In this document: positions 15,352 through 22,279 of the stretch, one piece after another
Numbering within the stretch: position 1 is the stretch's first letter
Layout: each line of letters opens with the position of its first letter
NCBI GenBank assembly: GCA_023442945.1
Contig: JAEZWW010000014.1
Span: forward strand, 1 to 42,872
Reading direction: 5' to 3'
Source of the DNA: Pseudomonadota bacterium
GTDB taxonomy: Bacteria > Pseudomonadota > Gammaproteobacteria > Burkholderiales > Burkholderiaceae_C
DNA length: 42,872 nucleotides
The notes under the pieces: generated by a model
Databases searched by the model: none
Seen by the model: the letters and a program-made list of their open reading frames with translations, nothing else
Told to the model about the DNA's origin: nothing
Program-made: the position numbers and the translations under genes

Positions 15352-16260
15352 TCACACCGCCGCGTACGCCTCCAGCGCCTGCACCAGGTGCCGGAACACG
15401 CGACCGACCCGGCGCACGCGACGCAGGTCTTCGTGCATGGCGACCCAGGTGTCCATGGTGTGGCTGTACAGCGCGGGCAGGACGGGGACAAGGTCCGGCT
15501 CGCGCGCCGCCAGCGGCAGCTGGCACAGGCCGATGCCCATGCCGGCGCGCACGGCCGCCAGCTGGGCCAGCTGGTTGTCGGTGCGCAGGCTGAACATGGT
15601 CCGGCGCAGCGGTGTGTGGCCCAGGCTGACGGCGCGCAGCGTGGCGGTGTCGCGGTCGGGGCCGACCAGTGCAAAGCGCTGCAGGTCCGCCCAGTCCTGC
15701 GGCACGCCGGCGCGGGCCACGTAGTCGCGGTGCGCGAACAGGCCCAGCCGGATCGCCGCCGCCTTGCGCGCCACCACGGCGCCCTGGGTCAGCGGCGCCA
15801 TGCGCACGGCCAGGTCGGCCTCGTGCCGCAGCAGGTCTTCGACGCGGTTGGTCGGGCTCAGCTCCAGCACCAGGCCGGGGTGCTCGGCCTGCAGCGGGGC
15901 CAGCAGGCGGGGCAGCACTTCGACCCCCATCAACTCGCTGCAGGAGATGCGCACCGTGCCGCTGCGGTCGTCGTCGGCCGCGCTGGCGGCGCGCGCAAAG
16001 GCTTCGGCGGCAGCGGCCATGGTTTCGGCGTGACGCGCCAGCTCCAGCGCGATCGGCGTCGGGTGCAGGCCGGCGGGCGAGCGGGTGAACAGCGCGCTGC
16101 CGACCGCCTTTTCCAACGCGTCCAGCCGGCGGCGCACGGTGGGCTGCGCCAGTTGCAGCGCGCGCGCCGCAGCGGACAGACTGCCTTCGCGGATCACGGC
16201 CAGGAAGGTGCGCTGCGATTCCCAGTCGAGCGGCGCGGGTGGAGTGGATGTGCTCATCAT
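15352..16260 (-). CDS. LysR-type transcriptional regulator (about 302 aa)
   Basis: The N-terminal winged helix-turn-helix is clear (LDWESQRTFLAVIREGSLSA, then ALQLAQPTVRRRLDALEKAV), followed by a periplasmic-binding-protein-like effector domain (about residues 95-295, from GTVRISCSELMGVEVLPRLL). The effector is unknown. It is divergent from the NAD(P)-binding gene at 16373 with a 112-bp gap, the usual arrangement for a LysR regulator and its target. Two adjacent ATGs (16260, 16257) are possible starts; no good ribosome-binding site precedes either. Confidence 0.9.
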   Translation of the reverse strand: MMSTSTPPAPLDWESQRTFLAVIREGSLSAAARALQLAQPTVRRRLDALEKAVGSALFTRSPAGLHPTPIALELARHAETMAAAAEAFARAASAADDDRSGTVRISCSELMGVEVLPRLLAPLQAEHPGLVLELSPTNRVEDLLRHEADLAVRMAPLTQGAVVARKAAAIRLGLFAHRDYVARAGVPQDWADLQRFALVGPDRDTATLRAVSLGHTPLRRTMFSLRTDNQLAQLAAVRAGMGIGLCQLPLAAREPDLVPVLPALYSHTMDTWVAMHEDLRRVRRVGRVFRHLVQALEAYAAV

Positions 16261-16333
16261 TTTTATACTAGCTGATGGCAAGGTTTGTGCAATTGTGTTG
16301 AGCGCGTTTGGCCGAAATACTTGGGGTCAACCA

Positions 16334-16352
16334 CCGGATGGCGAGCATCCGG
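16334..16352. promoter_or_regulatory. Perfect inverted repeat between LysR gene and its divergent neighbour
   Basis: CCGGATG-GCGAG-CATCCGG, a perfect 7-bp dyad with a 5-base loop, lying 20 bp before the ATG at 16373 and just upstream of its TAGGAG ribosome-binding site. It could be a regulator site or a 5'-UTR hairpin. It is not a canonical T-N11-A LysR box. Confidence 0.45.
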
Positions 16353-16372
16353 CCACCTAGGAGCCCCAACAC

Positions 16373-17413
16373 ATGACGACCCACGCCGACATCTTTCCCG
16401 AAACCGCCGCCTCGACGCCCACGCCCGACGGCCCCGTGCTGGTGCTGGGCGCCACCGGCAGCTTTGGCGGCGCGGTCACGCAGGCCCTGCTGGCGCGCGG
16501 CGTGCCCGTCCGTGCGCTGCACCGCGACCCGACCGCGCGGGCCCGTACGCCTGCGGGGCAGCCGGCGCCCGAATGGGTGCGCGGCGACGCGATGGACGCC
16601 GCCAGCGTGCGCGCCGCCGCGCAGGGTGCGCGCTGGATCGTCCACGCCGTCAACCCGCCGGGTTACCGCCGCTGGGGCGAGCTGGTGCTGCCCATGGCCG
16701 AAGCCAGCATCGCCGCGGCCGAGGCCTGCGGCGCGCGCATCCTGCTGCCCGGCAACATCTACAACTTTGGCCTGGACGCCGGTGCTGCCCTGCGTGAGCA
16801 GGCGCCGCAAAACCCTGTCACCCGCAAAGGCAAGGTGCGTGTGGCGCTGGAAGCGCGCTTGCAGGCCGCCGCGGCGGAGCAGGGCGTGCACAGCGTGGTG
16901 CTGCGCGCGGGCGATTTCTTTGGCCCCAACCCGGGCAGCCATTGGTTTGCCCAAGGCATGGTGCGCCCGGGTCAGCCGCTGCGCCAGGTCGTGCTGCCGG
17001 GCGCTCCCGGCGTGGGCCACCAGTGGGCCTATCTGCCTGACCTGGCGGAAACGGCGGTGCAGCTGATGGCGCGCGCCGACGCGCTGGCGCCGTTCGAGGT
17101 GTTCCACTTCCACGGCCACTGGGATGCCGACGGCCAGCAACTGGCGCAGGCCATCCGCCGAGTGGCTGGCCAGCCCGATTTGCCGCTGCGCCGCCTGCCG
17201 TGGTGGGCGCTGCGGCTGGCCGCGCCCGTGGTGCCGCTGCTGCGCGAGCTGGTCGAGATGCGCTATTTGTGGCAACAGCCGCTGCGCCTGCGCAATGACA
17301 AGCTGCTCGCCTTGCTGGGCGCCGAGCCGCACACGCCGCTGGACGACGCCGTGCGCCGCTCGCTGGACGGGCTGGGCTGCCTAGGCCGCAACGGGGCTAG
17401 GGCGAATGTTTGA
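16373..17413 (+). CDS. NAD(P)-binding (extended SDR / NmrA-like) protein (346 aa)
   Basis: The Rossmann nucleotide motif GATGSFGGAV (GxxGxxG, residues 26-32) follows a disordered N-terminus. The rest follows the extended short-chain dehydrogenase/epimerase plan: acidic VRGDAMD after the second strand, NPPGYRRWGEL, LLPGNIYNFG, and VVLRAGDFFGPNPGSHW. The expected catalytic YxxxK is not obvious (the RKGKVRVALE region aligns instead), so it may be an atypical reductase or a nucleotide-sensing NmrA-like protein. Likely regulated by the divergent LysR protein. Good TAGGAG ribosome-binding site. Substrate unknown. Confidence 0.8.
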   Translation: MTTHADIFPETAASTPTPDGPVLVLGATGSFGGAVTQALLARGVPVRALHRDPTARARTPAGQPAPEWVRGDAMDAASVRAAAQGARWIVHAVNPPGYRRWGELVLPMAEASIAAAEACGARILLPGNIYNFGLDAGAALREQAPQNPVTRKGKVRVALEARLQAAAAEQGVHSVVLRAGDFFGPNPGSHWFAQGMVRPGQPLRQVVLPGAPGVGHQWAYLPDLAETAVQLMARADALAPFEVFHFHGHWDADGQQLAQAIRRVAGQPDLPLRRLPWWALRLAAPVVPLLRELVEMRYLWQQPLRLRNDKLLALLGAEPHTPLDDAVRRSLDGLGCLGRNGARANV

Positions 17414-17430
17414 CGTCGTTTGGGCATCTG

Positions 17431-17472
17431 GCCTTAGAACGATCTGCGCGGACAGCTATTGAAAGAATAGCG
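17431..17472 (-). repeat. Interspersed repeat copy 5, upstream of lgt
   Basis: Minus-strand reading: GCTATTCTTTCAATAGCTGT then CCGCGCAGATCGTTCTAAGG. The hairpin GCTATT-CTTTC-AATAGC is perfect in this copy. Confidence 0.85.
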
Positions 17473-17558
17473 ATGTACAGCGTTAAAACCGTCCACCTGC
17501 GCAGGGCGACCGGCGCTCGGCGGCGGTCCGGCCGAGGCCCTGCGGCACAATGCCCGCC

Positions 17559-18392
17559 ATGCTGATGCACCCTCAAATCGACCCCATCGCCATCCGGCTG
17601 GGCCCGCTGGCCATCCACTGGTACGGGCTGACCTACCTGGTCGCCTTCGGGCTGTTCTTCTTCCTGGCGACGCGCCGGCTGCGGCACGAACCGTACGCCA
17701 GCATCACCCAGCCCGCGCCGTGGACGCGGCGCGACATCGAGGACATGCTGTTCTGGGGCGTGATGGGCGTGATCATCGGCGGGCGGCTGGGCTACTGCCT
17801 GTTCTACAAACCCGCCTACTACGCCAGCCACCCGCTGGAGATTTTCGCCGTCTGGCAGGGCGGGATGAGCTTTCACGGCGGGATGCTGGGCGTGATCGTC
17901 GCCATGATGCTGTGGGCGCGCAAGGCCGGCCGGCCCTGGCTGCAGGTGACGGACCTGATCGCGCCCTGTGTGCCGCTGGGCCTGGCGTCGGGCCGCGTCG
18001 GCAACTTCATCAACGGCGAGCTGTGGGGCCGCATCGCCGACCCGTCGCTGCCCTGGGCCATGGTGTTCCCCGGCGCCGTGCTGCCCGACGGCACCAACCC
18101 GCCGCGCCACCCGTCGCAGATCTACCAGTTCCTGCTGGAGGGCGTGTTGCTGTTTGTGCTGCTGTGGCTGTACGCACGCCACCCGCGCAAGACGGGGCAG
18201 GTCAGCGGGGCGTTCCTGTTCGGCTACGGCGTGTTCCGCTTCATCGCCGAGTACTTCCGCCAACCCGACGCGCACCTGGGCCTGCTGGCGCTGGGCATGA
18301 GCATGGGCCAATGGCTGTGCCTCCCGATGATCGTGGCCGGCATCGCGCTGTGGACCTGGGCCACGCGCCGCGCCGATGTGCCGGTGCGCTGA
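17559..18392 (+). CDS. lgt: Prolipoprotein diacylglyceryl transferase (277 aa)
   Basis: Transfers diacylglycerol from phosphatidylglycerol to the lipobox Cys of prolipoproteins, the first step of lipoprotein maturation in the inner membrane. The signature GRVGNFINGELWGR is present (about residues 146-159), as are HWYGLTYLVAF in helix 1, the HGG motif (SFHGGMLG), and a conserved C-terminal FGYGVFRFIAEYFRQPD. About seven membrane helices and normal length. The start is uncertain among ATGs at 17550, 17559 and 17565; 17559 gives MLMHPQIDPIAIRLGP, like relatives. Confidence 0.96.
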   Translation: MLMHPQIDPIAIRLGPLAIHWYGLTYLVAFGLFFFLATRRLRHEPYASITQPAPWTRRDIEDMLFWGVMGVIIGGRLGYCLFYKPAYYASHPLEIFAVWQGGMSFHGGMLGVIVAMMLWARKAGRPWLQVTDLIAPCVPLGLASGRVGNFINGELWGRIADPSLPWAMVFPGAVLPDGTNPPRHPSQIYQFLLEGVLLFVLLWLYARHPRKTGQVSGAFLFGYGVFRFIAEYFRQPDAHLGLLALGMSMGQWLCLPMIVAGIALWTWATRRADVPVR

Positions 18393-18430
18393 AGGGCCAC
18401 GTCAGATCGAACTTAATGGACTTTCTGCCA

Positions 18431-18474
18431 TCTAACGCTACTCCCACCTGCGCAGGCAGCTATGAATAATGTAG
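18431..18474 (-). repeat. Interspersed repeat copy 6, overlapping the malonyl-CoA decarboxylase start
   Basis: Minus-strand reading: CTACATTATTCATAGCTGCC then TGCGCAGGTGGGAGTAGCG. On the + strand its AT-rich arm contains the ATG at 18462 and the first codons of the downstream gene. Confidence 0.85.
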
Positions 18475-19853
18475 TAAAAACTCCCGCCACCGAACCCGAA
18501 GGCGCCAGCGCCCGCACCATGCGCGAACGCCTGGGCGCCTTGCTCGGCCGCCGCCACGAAGCGCTGTCGCCCTGGGTCTTGCGCCGCACGCTGGCCGAGC
18601 TGCAGGCCGTCAACGACCCCGCCATCAGCGACGTCGAAGGCGGCCGCTTGGCCGCGGGCGTGGCCGGCTGGTACGCCCAGGCCTCGCCCGAGCAACGGCG
18701 CGACTGCTGGTTGCTGATGAGCCAGCAGTTCGCCCCCGACGTCAGCGCGCTGGACGAAGCGCGGCGCGAGTACGAAGCCGCCCTGGGCAAGCCCGGCGAA
18801 GCCGAAGCCGAGGTGCGGCTGCGCCGGTCCTTCATCTCGCCGCGCACGCGCTTGCTGCAGCGCTTCGCCGCCTTCCCCGAAGGTTTGCGCTTTTTGGTCG
18901 ATTTGCGGGCCGAGCTGCTGCCGCACCTGCGCAGCGACAAGCGCCTGGTCGCGCTGGACGCCGAGCTGGAGGCGCTGTTCACCACCTGGTTCGACGTGGC
19001 GTTTCTGGACCTGAAGCGCATCAGCTGGGAATCGCCGGCTGCGCTGGTCGAAAAGCTGATCAAGTACGAAGCGGTGCACGACATCACCAGCTGGTCCGAC
19101 GCCAAGAACCGCCTGGACGACGACCGGCGCTGCTACGGCTTCTTCCACCCGCGCTTGCCGGGTGAACCGTTGATTTTTGTCGAAGTGGCGCTGCTGCAGG
19201 GCATGGCCGACAGCATGCCGCCGCTGCTGGACGAAACCGCCGACGCGGCCGATCTGGGAAAGGCGACGACGGCGATTTTCTATTCGATCAGCAACACGCA
19301 GACCGGCCTGAAGGGCGTGGGCTTTGGCGATTCGCTGATCAAGCGGGTGGTGGAAACGCTGCGCGCGGAGTTCCCGCAGCTCAAGGAATTCGCGACGCTG
19401 TCGCCCATCCCCGGTTTTCGCGGCTGGCTGGGCAAGCAGGCCAATGCGCTGTGGACCGCTACGCCGGCGCGCACGCGCCAGGCCATCGAAAAGCAGCTGG
19501 CCACGCCCGGCCTGGCGGCCGACGCCTTGCTGACGGCGGTCGACAAGCCCAAGGAGCTGGACGACAAATCGCCCCTGGCGCGCTGGCTGCAAAGCGCGGC
19601 CGCGCGCTTTCTGGGCAAGGAACTGGCGCCCAACGGCCGCCCGCTGGACGCCGTCGCGCGCTTCCACCTGGGCAACGGCGCCCGTGTCGAACGCCTGAAC
19701 TGGCTGGGCGACCCGTCGGCCAAGGGCGTCAAGCAGTCCTATGGGCTGATGGTGAACTACCTGTACGACTTGAAGCGCCTGGACAAGCACCGCGCGCAGC
19801 TGGCCAAGGGCAGCGTGCCGGTGTCCAAGGCAGTCGAAAACCTGCTTGATTGA
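18462..19853 (+). CDS. Malonyl-CoA decarboxylase (about 463 aa)
   Basis: Converts malonyl-CoA to acetyl-CoA and CO2. It has an N-terminal helical oligomerisation domain (about residues 20-175) followed by the GNAT-like catalytic domain: FFHPRLPGEPLIFVEVALLQ, the Ser motif YSISNTQTGLKGVGFG (about 274) and the His motif RFHLGNGARVERLNW (about 402), matching the catalytic Ser/His pair of the family. It pairs functionally with the malonyl-CoA synthetase at 29658 (malonate to acetyl-CoA). The ATG at 18462 lies inside an interspersed repeat and has only a weak ribosome-binding site; the next in-frame ATG is at 18519 (MRERLGALLG), so the first ~19 residues are uncertain. Downstream is a GC-rich hairpin at 19860-19881. 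Confidence 0.93.
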   Translation: MNNVVKTPATEPEGASARTMRERLGALLGRRHEALSPWVLRRTLAELQAVNDPAISDVEGGRLAAGVAGWYAQASPEQRRDCWLLMSQQFAPDVSALDEARREYEAALGKPGEAEAEVRLRRSFISPRTRLLQRFAAFPEGLRFLVDLRAELLPHLRSDKRLVALDAELEALFTTWFDVAFLDLKRISWESPAALVEKLIKYEAVHDITSWSDAKNRLDDDRRCYGFFHPRLPGEPLIFVEVALLQGMADSMPPLLDETADAADLGKATTAIFYSISNTQTGLKGVGFGDSLIKRVVETLRAEFPQLKEFATLSPIPGFRGWLGKQANALWTATPARTRQAIEKQLATPGLAADALLTAVDKPKELDDKSPLARWLQSAAARFLGKELAPNGRPLDAVARFHLGNGARVERLNWLGDPSAKGVKQSYGLMVNYLYDLKRLDKHRAQLAKGSVPVSKAVENLLD

Positions 19854-19859
19854 CGGACA

Positions 19860-19881
19860 CCCGGCGCCGCTTAGCGCCGGG
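19860..19881. terminator. GC-rich hairpin between convergent genes
   Basis: CCCGGCGC-CGCTTA-GCGCCGGG, a perfect 8-bp stem 7 bp after the malonyl-CoA decarboxylase stop and covering the stop of the convergent DUF3325 gene. No T-tract on either side, so it may be an mRNA-stabilising hairpin or a Rho-assisted end. Confidence 0.45.
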
Positions 19882-20164
19882 CCAGCAAAGCGCTGAGCAG
19901 GGCCACCTGCGCCAGCGCCGCGGCCGTCAGCACCCCCAGCCATAGCACCCAGCCCTGTGCGGCGCCCTGGGCCAGTCGGCACAGCCACCAGCTCAGCAGC
20001 AACCCCGCCGTGCCCGCCGCGCGCAGCCACGGCTGCCAGCGCCCGAAACCAGGGCGCCCGCGCCCGAGCATGTCGTAGAAATGGCGCTCCATTGCCAGGC
20101 TGAGGGCGCTCAGCGCCGCCCAGGCGCTGGCGAAGGCCAGGGCGACAGTCCAGGCGCCGCTCAT
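19871..20164 (-). CDS. DUF3325-like membrane protein (97 aa)
   Basis: A small hydrophobic protein with three predicted membrane segments: residues 5-22, about 45-65 and about 72-93. The MERHFYDMLGRG stretch after the first helix is typical of the DUF3325 proteins that accompany PepSY-domain iron-uptake membrane proteins. Its ATG overlaps the stop of the upstream gene (ATGA), so it is the last cistron of the block DUF3649 - PepSY - DUF3325. Role unknown; probably an inner-membrane partner of siderophore uptake or reduction. Confidence 0.82.
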   Translation of the reverse strand: MSGAWTVALAFASAWAALSALSLAMERHFYDMLGRGRPGFGRWQPWLRAAGTAGLLLSWWLCRLAQGAAQGWVLWLGVLTAAALAQVALLSALLARR

Positions 20165-21789
20165 GGGGCCAGTCCCGGGGCGATGGGCCGCCCAACGGTC
20201 AGCGGCTTCACCGGTACCGCCGGGCGCAGCGGCTTGAGCCAGCGCGCAGCTGCCAGCAGCGCCAGGCCGAGCAGCAGGCAAACCGCGTCCAGCCCGGCCA
20301 CCGCCCACAGGCGCGCCGGCAGCGAAACCCCCCAGTGCGCGCCCCCCGTGGCGGCGTTGAGCAGCGGCACCAGCGCCAGCAGCGTGCCCGCGGCCAGCAC
20401 TTGCGCGCGCCACATGCGGCGCGTGGGGTGCGCCAGCCCGAGCAGCGCGCAGCCGCCCCAGACGACGAAGAACAGGTCGATTTCCGTCTGCGCCCGCTGG
20501 GCCGTCGCCACCGGCAGCAGGCGGTTGATCCAGAAAAACGCCGCCATCGCCACCAGCAGCCCCGCCACGCCGGCCAGGTTCAGCCCGTCGACCAGCCGCA
20601 GTGCGGCGCTGCCGCGTTCGCCACGCTGGCGCGCTTTCAGGTGGGCCGGGCGCTCCTTCACGGCCCACAGCAGCAAGCCGGTGGCCACCATGGCGCAGCC
20701 GGCCAGACCGGACAGAAACAGCAGCGCGCGCACCAGCGGCCCGGCAAAGCGGCCGGTGTGCAAGCCGGTGGCCACGTCGTAGGCCAACACGGGGGCGCTG
20801 GGCTCTTCGCCTGCCACCGCTTCTGGCGCACCGCTCACACCGCTGAAGCGCAGGCTGGGCGGCATCAAGCGCATCTCGGCGCCGACCTCGCGCGTGACCG
20901 TGATGCGGGCCTGCGCGTCGCCGGGGTGGTCGACGGTGATGTGCTCGACCAGCGTACCGGGCCAACGCCGCTGCGCCAGGGCGACCGGTGCGGCCAGATC
21001 GGCCAGCGGCGCGGGTTGGCCGCTGGCGGCGACCGGCTCGGTTTCACCCAAGGCTTCGGCCAGGAAGGCGGTGGGGCCGCCGTGGTTCCGGTAGGCGGTT
21101 TGCGGCGCCCAGGGCATGTACATCAGCACCAGGGTCAACAGGCCGGTGTAGGTGATCATGAGGTGGTAGGGCAGGGCCACCACGGCGCTGACGTTGTGCG
21201 CGTCCAGCCAGCTGCGCTGACCCTTGCGGGGGCGGAAGGTGAAAAAGTCCTTGAAGATGCGCCGGTGCGTGACGATGCCCGAGACGATGGCCACCAGCAT
21301 CGCCACGGCGCAAAAACCGACAATCCAGCGCGCCCACAGGGCGGGCATGTAGTGCAGGTCGAAATGCAGCCGGTAGAAGAATTCGCCGCCCCGCGTGGCG
21401 CGCACACCGGTCAGGGCTTGCCCGGTGGCGGGGTCGAGCACCGCTTCGCCCAGGCGGCGGCGCGGCTGGGCGCCCGCTTGCCCGGGCAGCAGCCGCCACA
21501 TGACGCGCAGCGTGCGGTCGCGTTCGCTGGGCAGGCCGATGAACCAGCGCGGGCTGCCCGCCGCGTGCTCGCTCAGCCAGCGGGCAGCGCGTTGCGCCGC
21601 TTCGGGTTGCGTGGCGGCGCTAGGCACGGGCAGCGCGGCGCGGTGCAGCTCGGGTTGCATCCACAAGCTGATTTCACTGCGGAAATACGCCGCCGTGCCG
21701 GCGCTGAAGACCAGGAACAACACCCAGCCCACCAGCAGACCGCTGTAGGTGTGCAGCCAGGCCATGGATTGGCGGAAACCGTTCTTCAT
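20161..21789 (-). CDS. PepSY-associated inner-membrane protein (542 aa)
   Basis: It begins MKNGFRQSMAWLHTYSGLLV and has the classic PepSY_TM layout: helix 1 with a conserved His (HTYSGLLVGWVLFLVFSAGT), a large periplasmic loop with PepSY-like repeats, helices around residues 180-205 (GFCAVAMLVAIVSGIVTHRR), and further helices to the C-terminus. Conserved intramembrane His and Arg residues (FKDFFTFRPRKG, LDAHNVSA) suggest haem or electron transfer, and relatives act as ferric-siderophore reductases. Overlaps both neighbours by 4 bp (ATGA), indicating a coupled operon. The Fur-controlled receptor lies upstream. Confidence 0.88.
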   Translation of the reverse strand: MKNGFRQSMAWLHTYSGLLVGWVLFLVFSAGTAAYFRSEISLWMQPELHRAALPVPSAATQPEAAQRAARWLSEHAAGSPRWFIGLPSERDRTLRVMWRLLPGQAGAQPRRRLGEAVLDPATGQALTGVRATRGGEFFYRLHFDLHYMPALWARWIVGFCAVAMLVAIVSGIVTHRRIFKDFFTFRPRKGQRSWLDAHNVSAVVALPYHLMITYTGLLTLVLMYMPWAPQTAYRNHGGPTAFLAEALGETEPVAASGQPAPLADLAAPVALAQRRWPGTLVEHITVDHPGDAQARITVTREVGAEMRLMPPSLRFSGVSGAPEAVAGEEPSAPVLAYDVATGLHTGRFAGPLVRALLFLSGLAGCAMVATGLLLWAVKERPAHLKARQRGERGSAALRLVDGLNLAGVAGLLVAMAAFFWINRLLPVATAQRAQTEIDLFFVVWGGCALLGLAHPTRRMWRAQVLAAGTLLALVPLLNAATGGAHWGVSLPARLWAVAGLDAVCLLLGLALLAAARWLKPLRPAVPVKPLTVGRPIAPGLAP

Positions 21790-22133
21790 GGCCAGAAGCT
21801 CCCACGGTCCAGCACCAGCGGCACAGCCAGCAGCGCCGTGGCAAGCGCCAGCCCGAGGCAGGCGCGCGCCGCACTGCGGGCGGCGAACACCGCCATCACC
21901 GTGCCCGCCCAGAGCGCGAACGAGGCCAGCAGGCCCCAGGTGACGGCTTCGGCCCGTGGCACGGGCAGCCACAGCGCCAGCGCCGTGCTGCCCAGCGCCC
22001 CGAGCGCGTAGCCCCCGCCGATGGCGGCGATGGCCCGCACGGCGATGCCGACACGCTGCCGCCAGGCGCCGGCGCCCAGGCGCTCAGGCACGGCCAGTGG
22101 CGCTGCGAGGAGCGCACCGGTGGGTTGCGCCAT
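21786..22133 (-). CDS. DUF3649-like membrane protein (115 aa)
   Basis: A small protein with three to four membrane segments (IAVRAIAAIGGGYALGALGS; AVTWGLLASFALWAGTVMAV; LGLALATALLAVPLVLD). It is the first cistron of the PepSY block; its stop overlaps the next start (ATGA). The family regularly accompanies TonB-dependent receptors and PepSY proteins in iron-uptake clusters. The start MAQPTG is the only ATG giving a sensible length. It is separated from the receptor gene by 146 bp holding repeat copy 7, so a separate promoter is possible. Confidence 0.8.
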   Translation of the reverse strand: MAQPTGALLAAPLAVPERLGAGAWRQRVGIAVRAIAAIGGGYALGALGSTALALWLPVPRAEAVTWGLLASFALWAGTVMAVFAARSAARACLGLALATALLAVPLVLDRGSFWP

Positions 22134-22170
22134 GCAGGACAGGCCCCGATCTGGACCATGGAAAACTCTT

Positions 22171-22213
22171 AATTTGATAGCTTGCTGCGCACATTTGGTA
22201 AGGGCTGGATTCG
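22171..22213 (+). repeat. Interspersed repeat copy 7, between TonB receptor and DUF3649 genes
   Basis: AATTTGATAGCTTGCTGCGC then ACATTTGGTAAGGGCTGG. A diverged variant (TTGCTGCGCACATTTGG) that keeps the order ATAGCT, TGCGCA, TAAGGGC. Confidence 0.7.
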
Positions 22214-22279
22214 GATTTGGCATAAAAAAATGAGGCTGCCTGCCCCCGGTCTCGGTTGCCGGCAGCGGGGGCGGCGGCG

